Shown one piece after another: positions 15,053 through 28,595 of a DNA stretch of 36,967 nt. A program made the position numbers and the translations under genes. The notes beneath the pieces are model-generated. The model made no database searches, was not told the DNA's origin, and worked only from the letters and a program-made list of their open reading frames with translations. This DNA comes from Stenotrophomonas maltophilia (GTDB taxonomy: Bacteria; Pseudomonadota; Gammaproteobacteria; Xanthomonadales; Xanthomonadaceae), in NCBI RefSeq assembly GCF_003970865.1, contig NZ_RXLZ01000050.1:1-36967 (forward strand), read 5' to 3'. Position 1 is the first letter of the stretch; every line of letters starts with the position of its first letter.

Positions 15053-15742
15053 ATGATCGACCTGTATTACTGGCCCACCCCGAACGGCCACAAAGTGACC
15101 CTGCTGCTGGAAGAAGCCGGCCTGGAGTACCGCATCCACCCGGTCAACATCGGCTCGGGCGACCAGTTCAAGCCGGAATTCCTCGCCATCTCGCCCAACA
15201 ACAAGATGCCGGCCATCGTCGACCATGCTCCGGCCGATGGCGGCGCCCCGCAGAGCGTGTTCGAGTCCGGCGCGATCCTGCTGTACCTGGCCGAAAAGAC
15301 CGGCCAGTTCCTGCCCAGCGACCCGCGCGGCCGCGTCACCACCCTGGAATGGCTGTTCTGGCAGATGGCCGGCCTGGGCCCGATGAGCGGCCAGATGGGC
15401 CACTTCAATGTGTATGCGCCGGACAAGATCCCGTATGCCATCGAGCGCTACGACAACGAGGTGCGCCGCTTGCACGGGGTGATGGACAAGCGCCTGGCCC
15501 AGCACGCCTTCCTGGCCGGCGACGAGTACACCATCGCCGACATGGCCAGTTACCCGTGGGTCGGCGCCTACGACAAGCTGCCGGTGGATTTCGCCGCCTT
15601 CCCGAACCTGAAACGCTGGCATGAAGCGATTGCCGCGCGCCCGGCCACCCAGCGCGCGTATGCCCTGCGCCAGCAGGTGAACCCCAACGCCGGCAAGCCG
15701 CTCAGCGACGAAGAGCGCAAGCACCTGTTCGGCCAGCGCTGA
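15053..15742 (+). CDS. yfcG: Glutathione S-transferase, YfcG-like disulfide-bond oxidoreductase
   Basis: 229-residue cytoplasmic enzyme closely resembling E. coli YfcG along its whole length. The thioredoxin-like half has MIDLYYWPTPNGHK with the conserved Thr/Asn near the active site, then SPNNKMPAIVDH and the glutathione-binding ESGAILLYLAEKTG. The helical half contains EWLFWQMAGLGPMSGQMGHF and IPYAIERY. The E. coli enzyme reduces disulfides using two bound glutathiones, and the same reaction is expected. The C-terminal tail is slightly longer than in YfcG. It stands alone, facing away from the UPF0114 gene. Confidence 0.92.
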   Translation: MIDLYYWPTPNGHKVTLLLEEAGLEYRIHPVNIGSGDQFKPEFLAISPNNKMPAIVDHAPADGGAPQSVFESGAILLYLAEKTGQFLPSDPRGRVTTLEWLFWQMAGLGPMSGQMGHFNVYAPDKIPYAIERYDNEVRRLHGVMDKRLAQHAFLAGDEYTIADMASYPWVGAYDKLPVDFAAFPNLKRWHEAIAARPATQRAYALRQQVNPNAGKPLSDEERKHLFGQR

Positions 15743-15756
15743 CCCAGGACAGCGTC

Positions 15757-18154
<2,398 letters not shown>

Positions 18155-18179
18155 TCCGCAGCCGGGAAGGAGCCCGCCG

Positions 18180-18695
18180 ATGACCCTGCCACCCCCGATT
18201 CCCGCCCATCGACAGACGTCCGCCGGTTGGTGGTGCCGTCATTGGCGCTGGGCGATGCCGTTGACGGTGGTGCTGGTGCTGGGCGGTGCCGGTGGCGTGG
18301 TGACCTGGAGCGTGTTGCGCTGGAGCGAGGCGGCACGCGAGAGCCCGCCGATGCGCGAAGCGCTGCGTCGCGCGGGCTGCAGCATCGAACTGGTGGAAGC
18401 CTTCGGCGAGCCGCTGCATATCGAATCGATGCCGCTGGGCAGCATGCAGACCGCGATCAACGGCCAGCGCGATGTCGGCCTGACCGTTGCGCTGGAAGGG
18501 CCGCATGCGCACGGCCGGTTGTTCGTGCAGGGCAGCCGTCGTGACGAAGTCTGGGATTACCCGGTGATGTATGTACTGGCCGAAGACAAGCAGACCTTCG
18601 ATCTGACCGCGCTGGATGACGACGAGGCTGCGGGGGAGTGCGAGCTGCAGGCCTGCCGTGATCGCGGCGATTGCCCGCTGACCGCCGCGCTGTGA
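18180..18695 (+). CDS. Coa1-like membrane-anchored protein
   Basis: 171-residue protein with one membrane helix (~26-46) and a small extracytoplasmic domain resembling the cytochrome oxidase assembly factor Coa1/Tim21 group: SPPMREALRRAGCSIELVEAFGEP, then a GLTVALEGPHAHGRLFVQGSRR strand pair and a VMYVL strand. A clear AGGAG lies seven bases before the ATG, 25 bases after the peptidase stop. Coa1 acts in cytochrome oxidase assembly in mitochondria; bacterial members are mostly uncharacterised, so that function should not be assumed. Its operon partner is a peptidase, not an oxidase gene. Confidence 0.7.
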   Translation: MTLPPPIPAHRQTSAGWWCRHWRWAMPLTVVLVLGGAGGVVTWSVLRWSEAARESPPMREALRRAGCSIELVEAFGEPLHIESMPLGSMQTAINGQRDVGLTVALEGPHAHGRLFVQGSRRDEVWDYPVMYVLAEDKQTFDLTALDDDEAAGECELQACRDRGDCPLTAAL

Positions 18696-18762
18696 CCTCC
18701 AGCCGATTGTCGCCATCGCCGTGAGCGCGTAGGGTGCGGGCAACCCTTTGCTGGAGTGTCCC

Positions 18763-20562
18763 ATGAAGCCGATTGCGCTCGCCGTTGCCCTGGCCCTGAC
18801 TGCTGCACCGCTGCTGTCCGCACCACCGGCGCTGGCGGCACCCACCGCCAAGGCCGCCACCCCGGCCAGCCCGGCCTGGGTCGCCCGCAGCAATGCACTG
18901 GCGCAGATCCTGCTTGATGCGCAGGGCCCGTTCCAGCCGGAAGAAACCGGCTTCTTCGGCGTTCCCGGCTACGACGACAAGGTGGCCGATCTTGGCCCGG
19001 ACAACAGCAGGCGCTACCGCGCCGCGATGGCCAAGGCCCGCGACGAACTGAAGGCAAAGCTGGCCGCCGAAAAGGATCCCAATGTCCGCCAGGACCTGGA
19101 GATCATGATCCATGCCGCCAGCCAGAACATCGAAGGCAGCGAGCTCAACGAGAAGTACCTGCTGCCGTGGAGCGATGCGCCGCAGACCGTGTTCAGCGGC
19201 CTCAACCTGCTGCTGTCCGACCAGGTGCCGGCCGAGCGCCGGGCCAAGGCCGTCGACCGCCTCAAGGCCTATGCCGGCCTGCAGCCGGGCGGCACCGCCT
19301 TCACCACGCTGGCCCGCCAGCGCTACGAGGAACGGCTGAAGGACAGCAGCCTGCTGCAGCCGACGAAGATCGAAGTGCAGCAGTCGCTGGACAACGTCGA
19401 GACCTACATCACCGGTATCGAGTCGCTGCTGAAGAAGTACCAGATTACCGGCGCCGATGAAGCGATGAAGGCGCTGGCCGGACAGATGAAGGACTACGCC
19501 AGCTGGACGCGCACGACCGTGCTGCCGAAGGCGCGTACTGACGCACGCCTGCCGGCGCCGCTGTATGCCTATCAGCTCAAGCAGGTAGGCATCGACATCG
19601 ACCCGAAGCTGCTGATGCAGCGCGCGCAGCTGGAGTTCATGGAAACCCGCTCGGCGATGCAGCAGCTGGCGCCGCTGGTGGCGAAGGACAAGGGCCTGAA
19701 GGTGGCCGACCCGAGCGACCCGGTGTCGGTGATCCGCGCATTGAAGGCCGACAAAATTGCCGACGACCATCTGGAAGGCCACTACCGCAAGGTGATCGAC
19801 GCGATCGATCCGCTGATCCGCGAGCACGCCATCGTCGACGTACCCAAGCGCGCCATGCAGATGCGCCTGGGTTCGGCCGCCGAGAGCGCGGCCAGCCCGG
19901 CCCCGCATTTCCTGCCGGCGCCACTGGTCAACAACACCGGGCAGCAGGGCACCTTCGTGCTGCCGCTGGGCAATCCGGCTGCGGGCCCGGGTGCGCAGTA
20001 CGACGACTTCAATTTCGGTGCAGCGGCATGGACGCTGAGCGCGCATGAAGGCCGCCCCGGCCACGAGCTGCAGTTCACCGCCATGGTCGAACGTGGCGTG
20101 TCGCTGGCACGCACGATGTTCGCGTTCAATTCGGTGAACGTGGAAGGCTGGGCGCTGTATGCCGAGGCCGAGATGGTGCCGTACGAGCCGCTGGACGGTC
20201 AGATGATCGCCCTGCAGTTCCGCCTGCTGCGTGCCGCGCGCGCGATGCTGGACCCGATGCTCAACCTCGGCCTGACCGACCGCGCCAACGGCGAGCGTGT
20301 ACTGATCGAGCAGGTCGGCCTGTCCAAGGCGATGGCCACCCAGGAACTGGACCGCTACATGGTGCGGATGCCGGGCCAGGCTGGTAGCTACTTCTACGGC
20401 TATACCCGCATCCTGGAGCTGCGCATGCAGACCGAGCTGGCACTGGGCGCGAAGTTCGACCGCTTGGCCTTCAACAACTTCCTGCTCGACCAGGGCCTGC
20501 TGCCGCCGGACCAGCTGGCCGACGCGGTGAACAAGGTATTCGTGCCGAAGTACAAGCGCTGA
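18763..20562 (+). CDS. DUF885 family zinc-peptidase-like protein
   Basis: 599-residue secreted protein with a signal peptide (~1-27, ending near LAAP). DUF885 proteins are predicted metallopeptidases; the metal motif HEGRPGHELQ is at residues 428-437, with the downstream glutamate in NVEGWALYAEAEM. The rest is mostly helical, as in M3/M32-like folds. The start is the ATG at 18763 with GGAG upstream, rather than the ATG five codons earlier. Substrates of the family are not settled; a periplasmic oligopeptidase role beside DPP IV is inferred. GTAG repeats follow the stop codon. Confidence 0.88.
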   Translation: MKPIALAVALALTAAPLLSAPPALAAPTAKAATPASPAWVARSNALAQILLDAQGPFQPEETGFFGVPGYDDKVADLGPDNSRRYRAAMAKARDELKAKLAAEKDPNVRQDLEIMIHAASQNIEGSELNEKYLLPWSDAPQTVFSGLNLLLSDQVPAERRAKAVDRLKAYAGLQPGGTAFTTLARQRYEERLKDSSLLQPTKIEVQQSLDNVETYITGIESLLKKYQITGADEAMKALAGQMKDYASWTRTTVLPKARTDARLPAPLYAYQLKQVGIDIDPKLLMQRAQLEFMETRSAMQQLAPLVAKDKGLKVADPSDPVSVIRALKADKIADDHLEGHYRKVIDAIDPLIREHAIVDVPKRAMQMRLGSAAESAASPAPHFLPAPLVNNTGQQGTFVLPLGNPAAGPGAQYDDFNFGAAAWTLSAHEGRPGHELQFTAMVERGVSLARTMFAFNSVNVEGWALYAEAEMVPYEPLDGQMIALQFRLLRAARAMLDPMLNLGLTDRANGERVLIEQVGLSKAMATQELDRYMVRMPGQAGSYFYGYTRILELRMQTELALGAKFDRLAFNNFLLDQGLLPPDQLADAVNKVFVPKYKR

Positions 20563-20571
20563 GCATTACCG

Positions 20572-20763
20572 GTAGTGCCGGCCGCTGGCCGGCAACCGGT
20601 GTTGGTAGATGCCGACCTTGGTCGGCGCTGTGGGTAGGTGCCAACCAAGGTTGGCACCTACCAGAGCGATGCGTCGGTGTTGCAGGGGTAGTGCCGGCCG
20701 CTGGCCGGCATTGCCCTGGCGCAGGAAGGATTCCTGAGGTTGCCGGCCAGCGGCCGGCACTAC
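20572..20763. repeat. GTAG composite unit with flanking palindromes
   Basis: One full composite unit: hairpin A at 20572 (GCCGGCC arms), hairpin B (GCCGACC/GGTCGGC) and inverted hairpin C (GCCAACC/GGTTGGC then CTAC), followed by the spacer CAGAGCGATGCG and a second hairpin A at 20688, 116 bases on. An inverted hairpin A (20741-20763, ending CTAC) closes the block. It lies between convergent genes and resembles a BIME-like cluster. Confidence 0.88.
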
Positions 20764-20782
20764 CCGCGGTGACGCAGCCGCG

Positions 20783-21241
20783 TCACCGCTGCGGGGTAAT
20801 CACCTGTGTCGGTAACCGCGCGGGCGGTGCCGGATTCGGCACCCAGATCGCGACGCCGGCGGCGCGCTTCTGCGTGGTCGGAATACCAATGCCGACGCCG
20901 CCACCGACATGCGAACCGAACGTGCCGGCGCCCACCGACATGCCCACCGGCGAGCCGCTGCTGCCCACGCCCATCAGCACCACGCCATTGGCGCCGAGCG
21001 CGGCGGCCTCACGCTTCAGGCGTGCCACGGCGGCATCGGTCTGGCCCTGGGTGCCGAAGCCGACGGCCGACGCCGATTCCAGCTGGGCGATTTCCTGGGA
21101 ACCGGCCGGTGGCGTCGAATAGATCTGCACCAGGGCCGGATCGATCGGTGCGCGGGCGCGGCCCAGCATCACCTTGGAGGTGCTGGCACAGCCAGCGGCG
21201 ATCAGCAGGATGGCCGCCAACGCGGCCCAACGGATGTTCAT
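20783..21241 (-). CDS. Small lipoprotein of unknown function
   Basis: 152-residue lipoprotein with lipobox AAGC at residues 15-18 and Ala at +2. The mature part has YSTPPAGSQEIAQLESAS, then a helical TDAAVARLKREAAALGANGVVL segment and a Gly-rich stretch (~93-125). The ALGANGVVL pattern is reminiscent of DUF4156/RcsF-like small lipoproteins that fold as a compact alpha-beta domain, but no conserved cysteine pairs are seen, so it is not RcsF itself. ATG at 21241 with AGGGG upstream; the longer frame before it lacks a signal peptide. Probably sits in the outer membrane facing the periplasm. Confidence 0.7.
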   Translation of the reverse strand: MNIRWAALAAILLIAAGCASTSKVMLGRARAPIDPALVQIYSTPPAGSQEIAQLESASAVGFGTQGQTDAAVARLKREAAALGANGVVLMGVGSSGSPVGMSVGAGTFGSHVGGGVGIGIPTTQKRAAGVAIWVPNPAPPARLPTQVITPQR

Positions 21242-21425
21242 GGCACGACCCCTGTAGGACTGGTTGCGATCATCGGCGGGCCACTCTGAATCGGCGCCAA
21301 CACCCGGGCCAGGGCACGCACGGCAGCACGCTAGCACGGTGCGGGTGACAGCTCCGCCAATGGCAGTAGGCGGCGGCAGCGGGAACGTCTATGGTTGGGG
21401 CAGGAACCAACTGCGGGAGAGCGGC

Positions 21426-21674
21426 ATGGGTGTGATCAGTCTGTTGTGGGGCGTACTGGCGCTGTTGTGGATGATCCTGGCGCTGATTCCACTGCTCGGC
21501 TGGGGCAACTGGTTCCTGATCCCGTTCGCTGCGGTGGGCGCGGTCATCGCAGCGCTGGGCATCCTGTTCACCCACCCGAGCAAGCGTGGCCGGGCCTGGG
21601 CCGGTCTGGTCCTGAACGGCATCGTGGTGGTGGTCGGCATCCTCCGCCTCGGCCTGGGTGGCGGCGTGATCTGA
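21426..21674 (+). CDS. Small two- or three-helix membrane protein
   Basis: 82-residue hydrophobic protein: helices at ~3-25 (LLWGVLALLWMILALIPL), ~30-50 and ~62-80, with a short basic loop THPSKRGRAW between the second and third. No family recognised. The ATG at 21426 is supported by GGGAGA 6-11 bases upstream; a longer frame in the same phase begins with polar, non-protein-like sequence. It is divergent from the lipoprotein gene and 122 bases before the bestrophin gene, so it may share a transcript with it. Confidence 0.65.
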   Translation: MGVISLLWGVLALLWMILALIPLLGWGNWFLIPFAAVGAVIAALGILFTHPSKRGRAWAGLVLNGIVVVVGILRLGLGGGVI

Positions 21675-21796
21675 GCCCGCGCCCGGGTGCGACAGGGCGT
21701 CGCAGGCGCACGGTCCATCGCCTGGCAGGGGCGTACAATGAATGGCTGCGCGAGCCCCCCGCGTGCCTGTGAATCCGCGCCCGGCGCGGCTGCCCC

Positions 21797-23723
<1,927 letters not shown>

Positions 23724-23755
23724 CAATAGCGCCACGATAGACAGAGGACTACGCG

Positions 23756-24025
23756 ATGGGACCCGAACTGGGATGGATGCAATGGCTGATCTGGGGCATC
23801 GGTACGCTGGTGTTCGGCGCCATCATCGTCGGTGTCTTCATCGCCGCCTGGCGGGCCGGCAAGCGCCCGCCGGAGCAGCTCTCCGCCGCCCGCCACGTGG
23901 CCCGTGAGCAGGCCCTGCCGGACAGCGTGCAGGCCGAGCTGGCGGCGCTGAACCAGCGCAAGGACAATGGCCAGCTGAGCGAGGTGGAGTACGAGCAGTT
24001 GCGCGCCAAGGTGTTGTCGCGCTGA
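23756..24025 (+). CDS. Small membrane protein with SHOCT-like tail
   Basis: 89-residue protein: one membrane helix (~8-32, WLIWGIGTLVFGAIIVGVF) then a basic stretch and a C-terminal SHOCT motif (LNQRKDNGQLSEVEYEQLRAKVL, ~65-87), a short oligomerisation helix pair found at the ends of many small proteins. AGAGGA precedes the ATG. It lies 32 bases after hemB and may share its transcript. No specific role is known; a membrane-associated scaffold or stress protein is only a guess. GTAG repeats begin immediately downstream. Confidence 0.75.
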   Translation: MGPELGWMQWLIWGIGTLVFGAIIVGVFIAAWRAGKRPPEQLSAARHVAREQALPDSVQAELAALNQRKDNGQLSEVEYEQLRAKVLSR

Positions 24026-24031
24026 CGGGTG

Positions 24032-24169
24032 GGTGCCAACCTTGGTTGGCACTTTCCCGCATGCCAACCAAGGTTGGCATCTACCAAACGGCTATCCACG
24101 CACGGCGTGGATCTACCGCACGCACCCGGCGCATCCATCGCCCTGGTAGTCGCCAACCTTGGTTGGCAT
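24032..24169. repeat. Cluster of four GTAG-type palindromes
   Basis: Four hairpins in sequence: GTGCCAACC/GGTTGGCAC at 24032; an inverted copy ending CTACC at 24061-24085; ATCCACGC/GCGTGGAT ending CTACC at 24093-24116; and GTAG followed by GCCAACC/GGTTGGC at 24145-24169. The block fills the space between the convergent SHOCT and PD40 genes and ends seven bases from the PD40 stop codon. Confidence 0.85.
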
Positions 24170-24175
24170 TTGCCG

Positions 24176-25048
24176 TTACCGCGCGCCCGGCACGCACCCG
24201 GCTACCGCCGCCACCTTCGGCACCGCCAACCGGTACACATCCACGCCACCGGCACGCGGCGCCTTCGCTGCGCTGCTGGCGACCATCATCTCGCCCGGCT
24301 TGGCGTTGTCGATCACCGGCGCGCCGGTCCAGCCGCCGGCCTGGTTGAACGACAGCCCCAATGGCTGCAGCGACGCGCCGGTCCACGCACAACCGCTGCT
24401 CCACACCTGTGCGGTCGTGCCGTTGCCGCGGCTGAACACCACGGCGCCGTCCTGGCCCAGCCAGTCGCCGTCGGTCTCGTCGTCGGCGCTGTTCAACGCG
24501 CTCAGTGCGCTGGCCGGTCCGCGCTGGCCCTGGGCATCCAGCGTCGACACGAACAGGTCCCAGCCGGCGCCACGGCCCTGCTGGCGGGCAAACAACAGTC
24601 GTCGCCCATCCGCGCTCAGGGCCGGCCCGCGCTCTTCCCGGCGCCCGCCATCGCCGGCCAGGGCCTGCGCGTTGCCCAGCTGGCCATCGGCGGCCAGCGC
24701 GGCGCGGTACAGCGCCAGCTTGCCCTCGCGGCCGGCTGCGAACAGCAGCCAGCTGCCGTCACGGCTGAAGTAGGGATCACGGGCCTCACCGGCCACGCCT
24801 ACCGGCAAGGCCTGCGCCTGCTGCCAGCGGCCGTCGACCACGCGCGCCTCCCACAGACCCCAGCCAGCTTCGCTGCGGCGGGCGAAAACGATGCGCTGGC
24901 CATCGGCGCTGATCGTGGCGCGGCCCTCGTCGGCACGGGTCGAGACCACGCCCATGCCTTCGATGCCGTACTCGTTCAACGCCATCGCCACGGGGGCAGA
25001 GAGTAGACTGGCGGCAAGCACCAGCAGGGGCGGGGTGATGCGCATCAT
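24176..25048 (-). CDS. Exported PD40/TolB-like beta-propeller protein
   Basis: 290-residue protein with a signal peptide (hydrophobic [16 protein letters not shown], cleavage near 24) and repeated PD40 blades: [53 protein letters not shown]. It therefore forms a small periplasmic propeller like the C-terminal part of TolB, without TolB's N-terminal domain. No catalytic residues are recognisable. Start choice is uncertain: ATG codons occur at 25072, 25048 and 25045; the latter two give the best signal peptide and leave room for the divergent aroE promoter. Confidence 0.72.
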   Translation of the reverse strand: MMRITPPLLVLAASLLSAPVAMALNEYGIEGMGVVSTRADEGRATISADGQRIVFARRSEAGWGLWEARVVDGRWQQAQALPVGVAGEARDPYFSRDGSWLLFAAGREGKLALYRAALAADGQLGNAQALAGDGGRREERGPALSADGRRLLFARQQGRGAGWDLFVSTLDAQGQRGPASALSALNSADDETDGDWLGQDGAVVFSRGNGTTAQVWSSGCAWTGASLQPLGLSFNQAGGWTGAPVIDNAKPGEMMVASSAAKAPRAGGVDVYRLAVPKVAAVAGCVPGAR

Positions 25049-25096
25049 CCGGGTCCGTGCACGAAAGAGCATCAGTCTAGCCAGCTTGAGGATTCC

Positions 25097-25942
25097 ATGA
25101 CCGACCGTTACGCCGTCTTCGGACACCCCGTTGCCCACTCGAAGTCGCCGCAGATCCACGCGACGTTCGGTCGCCAGGAAGGCATCGCGGTGGACTACCG
25201 CGCGATCGACCTGGCCCCGGATGCGTTCCTGGCCGGCCTGGAGGCCTTCGCAGCCGACGGCGGTGTCGGCGCCAACGTCACCTCGCCGCACAAGGAGGCA
25301 GCGTTCTCGGTGTGCACCACCCTGACCGCACGTGCGCGCCGCGCCGGCTCGGTCAACACGCTGCTGCGCAAGGGCGACCGCTGGCATGGCGACACCACCG
25401 ATGGCATCGGCCTGGTGCGTGACCTGACCGACCGCCATGGCCTGGACCTGCGTGGCCGCCGCATGCTGCTGATCGGTGCCGGTGGCTCGGCGCGCAGCGT
25501 CGCCCCGGCCTTCCTCGATGCCGGCATCACCGAGCTGGTGGTGGTCAACCGCACGCCGGAACGCGCCGATGAACTGATCGACGCGATGGGCGAACCGGGC
25601 CGCGCGATCACCCGCTACTGGGAAGATCTGCGTGACCTGGGCGACTTCGAACTGATCGTCAATGCCACCTCGGCCGGCCGCGACCGCGACGTCGAGTTCA
25701 AGCTGCCGTTGTCGCTGGTCAATTCAATGACCACCGCCGTCGACCTGAACTATGGCGAGGCCGCCATCGCCTTCCTGGCCTGGGCGCGTGCGGCGAACTG
25801 CCGCAATACCGTGGATGGCCTGGGCATGCTGGTCGAACAGGCGGCCGAGAGCTTCCTGCAGTGGCATGGCGTGCGCCCGCAGACCGACGAGGTCTACCAG
25901 ACCCTGCGGCAGGGCTCGGCCGTGCTGGCCGGCGAGGACTGA
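25097..25942 (+). CDS. aroE: Shikimate dehydrogenase (NADP+)
   Basis: 281-residue enzyme of the shikimate pathway reducing 3-dehydroshikimate with NADPH. Substrate-binding serines are in AHSKSP (13-18), the catalytic pair is Lys66 (NVTSPHK) and Asp102 (GDTTDGIG), the nucleotide loop is GAGGSA at 127-132, and the NADP 2'-phosphate motif is VNRTPERA. Family-typical length. A small membrane protein gene follows after three bases. The upstream 48 bases are shared with the divergent PD40 gene. Confidence 0.97.
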   Translation: MTDRYAVFGHPVAHSKSPQIHATFGRQEGIAVDYRAIDLAPDAFLAGLEAFAADGGVGANVTSPHKEAAFSVCTTLTARARRAGSVNTLLRKGDRWHGDTTDGIGLVRDLTDRHGLDLRGRRMLLIGAGGSARSVAPAFLDAGITELVVVNRTPERADELIDAMGEPGRAITRYWEDLRDLGDFELIVNATSAGRDRDVEFKLPLSLVNSMTTAVDLNYGEAAIAFLAWARAANCRNTVDGLGMLVEQAAESFLQWHGVRPQTDEVYQTLRQGSAVLAGED

Positions 25943-25945
25943 TCG

Positions 25946-26299
25946 ATGGACAGTACAACGTTGATGGTGACCGTGCTGAGCATGGTCGGCGTGCGCCTGC
26001 CGGTGCTGATCGCGCTGTGCGTGGGCCTGGTCTGGGTGGTCGGCGCGCCGCGCGATGCCACCCGCACCGGCGCCCTGGTCGGCCTGGTGCTGTTGCTGCT
26101 GTCCAGCCTGGGCGGCATGGCCGCCGGCATCCTGCCGATGTGGTTGATCAGCAGCGGCAACTTCAACGCCATCTCGGGCATGAGTGCCATCCTCGGCGTG
26201 CTGCATTTCGCGCTGGCGATGGTCGAGGCCATCGGCGTGGTGCTGCTGGTGTGGGCACTGGTACGCCTGCTGCGTAGCCGTACGATCCCGGCGGCCTGA
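25946..26299 (+). CDS. Small multi-helix membrane protein downstream of aroE
   Basis: 117-residue hydrophobic protein with four predicted helices (~5-32, ~42-65, ~75-97 and the overlapping ~85-108), ending in a basic RLLRSR tail. No family recognised. The three-base gap after aroE shows co-transcription and probably translational coupling, but nothing in the protein suggests a link with aromatic amino acid synthesis. Confidence 0.7.
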   Translation: MDSTTLMVTVLSMVGVRLPVLIALCVGLVWVVGAPRDATRTGALVGLVLLLLSSLGGMAAGILPMWLISSGNFNAISGMSAILGVLHFALAMVEAIGVVLLVWALVRLLRSRTIPAA

Positions 26300-26306
26300 C
26301 CGGCAG

Positions 26307-26325
26307 CGCCGGGCCATGCCCGGCG
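26307..26325. repeat. GC-rich palindrome of the REP type
   Basis: CGCCGGGCC and GCCCGGCG arms meet at AT. The head reads GCAG rather than GTAG, so it is a degenerate member. The related form with CTAC at its end is at 35321-35343. It could also end the aroE transcript. Confidence 0.6.
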
Positions 26326-26466
26326 TATCTGGCCCCTGGGCGGTCCGGCGATCGGACCGTGATCGCCGCCGGGCGTCGTCGCTGGCCCGTTCAGGGTGCC
26401 AGCGGCGGTGAACGTCGCCGGCCATGCGACAATGACCGGCCTGATCCAGCCACGGTAATTCCCGGC

Positions 26467-28569
26467 GTGACCGAAACCGTCGCCGCTCCGCGCACGCTTG
26501 ATGACGCCTTGAAGGACGCGATCCGCAAGGCGTACACCACGCTGCAGACCAATACTCCCGGCTTCTCCACCCGCCGCTCGCAGAGCCAGATGATCGGCGT
26601 GGTGTCGCGTGCGTTGTCGAAAAGTGGCGGCGTCGGCGTGGTCGAGGCGCCCACCGGCGTCGGCAAGAGCCTGGGCTACCTCACCGCGGGTGTACCGATC
26701 GCGCTGGCCAGCAAGAAGAAGCTGGTGATCAGTACCGGCACCGTGGCGCTGCAGTCGCAGCTGGTCGAGCGCGACATTCCGAATTTCCTGAAAGCCACCG
26801 GCCTGGAAGCGACCGTGGCGCTGGCCAAGGGCCGCACCCGCTACCTGTGCACGCGCAACGCCGCCGAGGCGCAGGGCGAGGGCTCGCAGGGCGGCATGTT
26901 CGAGGACGACGCGCCCTTGTTCGACCGGCCGCTGGCACCGATCGAGATGGACATCGCCAAGCGCCTGACCGATGCCTTCACCGGCGGCAGCTGGGATGGC
27001 GACATCGACAACGCACCGGAGACCATCAGCCCCGGCCTGCGCAGCCGCATCACCACGCCGGCCTCGGGCTGCGCCGGGCGCCGTTGTGCCTATTCGGCGC
27101 AGTGTGCGGTGCTGCGTTCGCGCAACACCGTGCGTGATGCGCAGATCGTGGTCACCAATCACGCGCTGTTGCTGTCGGCGCTGTCGATCGGCGACAGCGA
27201 CAACGGCCAGCCGTTGATCGCACCGCCGTCGGACATGCTGCTGGTGCTGGACGAAGGCCATCACATCGGCAACGTGGCGATCGACCAGGGCGCGGCCAGC
27301 CTGGCGCTGGACGAGATGGCCAAACGCACCGGTCGCCTGCAGATCCTGATTGCCGGCGCCTACCGCGCGGTCGACAAGGATCGCCTCGGCAACCTGCTGC
27401 CGAACGAAGCGATCGAGGTGGCCAGCAACGTGGCCAAGCAGCTGCGCGCGTTCCGCGATCATATCGAGCGCGTGTGGATGCCGGCGCCGGCGGACGAAGA
27501 GCCGATGTGGCGCGCGGCCAATGGACGCCTGCCCGAGGCCTGGCGCGAGCCGATCGAGGCGTTGGCTGACGATACCCGCAGCCTCTACAACTGGGCGCAC
27601 GCCGCCACCGCCCAGGTAGCCAAGGGCAAGCCGGACGATGCCGCGCGCGAGCGCCTGCAGCGCAACCTGGGCATGGCGCTGGAAATGATCGAGCAGCAGT
27701 ACAACCTGTGGCAGGCCTGGCGCCGCGAGGACAAGGACGGCGCACCGCCGATGGCGCGCTGGGTCACTGCCACCCGCGATGGCGACCTGGTGCTGCACGG
27801 CTCGCCGGTGTCGGCCGCGCACGTGCTGCGCAAGCTGCTGTGGGATGAAGTGGACTCGGTGGTGATGACCTCGGCGACGCTGACCGGCGGCGGTGACTTC
27901 CAGTCACTGGCGATCGACAACGGCATTCCGGAAGAGGCCGAGATGGTCTCGCTGTCCTCGCCGTTCGACCTGCCCAACCAGGCCGAGCTGATCGTGCCGA
28001 AGTTCCCGGTCACCCCGGATGACCGCGAAGGCCACCCGCGCGAAGTGGCGCGCTATCTCGACACCGAACTGGACTGGGCCAAGGGCTCGATGGTGCTGTT
28101 CACCTCGCGCTGGAAGATGGAGAAGGTGGCCGGGCTGATGTCGGCCGCGCGTCGCAAGCAGGTGCTGGTGCAGGGCGAGATGTCCAAGACCCGCCTGATC
28201 GACGAGCATCTGCGGCGCGTGGCGGCGGGCGAGGGTTCGGTGTTGTTCGGGCTGAATTCGTTCGGCGAAGGCCTCGATCTGCCCGGCGAAGCCTGCACCA
28301 CGGTGGTGATCACCCAGGTGCCGTTCGCGGTGCCGACCGACCCGCAGACCGCCACGCTCAGCGAGTGGTTCGAGGGGCGTGGGCTGAATGCCTTCAACCT
28401 GATCGCGATTCCGCATGCGCTGCGCACGCTGACCCAGTTCGCCGGCCGCCTGATCCGCACCTCCACCGACACCGGCCGCGTGGTCATCCTCGATTCGCGG
28501 CTGCTGACCCGCCGCTATGGCAAACGCATCATCGACGCGTTGCCACCGTTCAAGCGCGTGATCGGCTGA
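26467..28569 (+). CDS. dinG: ATP-dependent DNA helicase DinG
   Basis: About 700 residues; superfamily 2 helicase of the XPD/DinG group unwinding D-loops, R-loops and 5'-tailed DNA. Walker A is EAPTGVGKS with Lys67. The four Fe-S cysteines are Cys128, Cys202, Cys207 and Cys213, the DEAH-type box is DEGH at 262-265, and helicase motif VI lies in the C-terminal TQFAGRLIRT. SFGEGLDLPGEACT marks the second RecA-like domain. The start is uncertain: GTG at 26467 gives an N-terminus like E. coli DinG (716 residues), whereas the ATG further upstream reads through non-conserved sequence. E. coli dinG is SOS-induced; I see no clear LexA box here. Confidence 0.9.
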   Translation: MTETVAAPRTLDDALKDAIRKAYTTLQTNTPGFSTRRSQSQMIGVVSRALSKSGGVGVVEAPTGVGKSLGYLTAGVPIALASKKKLVISTGTVALQSQLVERDIPNFLKATGLEATVALAKGRTRYLCTRNAAEAQGEGSQGGMFEDDAPLFDRPLAPIEMDIAKRLTDAFTGGSWDGDIDNAPETISPGLRSRITTPASGCAGRRCAYSAQCAVLRSRNTVRDAQIVVTNHALLLSALSIGDSDNGQPLIAPPSDMLLVLDEGHHIGNVAIDQGAASLALDEMAKRTGRLQILIAGAYRAVDKDRLGNLLPNEAIEVASNVAKQLRAFRDHIERVWMPAPADEEPMWRAANGRLPEAWREPIEALADDTRSLYNWAHAATAQVAKGKPDDAARERLQRNLGMALEMIEQQYNLWQAWRREDKDGAPPMARWVTATRDGDLVLHGSPVSAAHVLRKLLWDEVDSVVMTSATLTGGGDFQSLAIDNGIPEEAEMVSLSSPFDLPNQAELIVPKFPVTPDDREGHPREVARYLDTELDWAKGSMVLFTSRWKMEKVAGLMSAARRKQVLVQGEMSKTRLIDEHLRRVAAGEGSVLFGLNSFGEGLDLPGEACTTVVITQVPFAVPTDPQTATLSEWFEGRGLNAFNLIAIPHALRTLTQFAGRLIRTSTDTGRVVILDSRLLTRRYGKRIIDALPPFKRVIG

Positions 28570-28572
28570 CCG

Positions 28573-28595
28573 GTAGTGCCGGCCGCTGGCCGGCA
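28573..28595 (+). repeat. GTAG (SMAG) palindrome abutting a RAYT-type palindrome
   Basis: GTAG then arms TGCCGGCC/GGCCGGCA around GCT. Its last base is the first A of the neighbouring palindromic element, so the two repeat families are joined end to end just after the dinG stop codon. Confidence 0.88.
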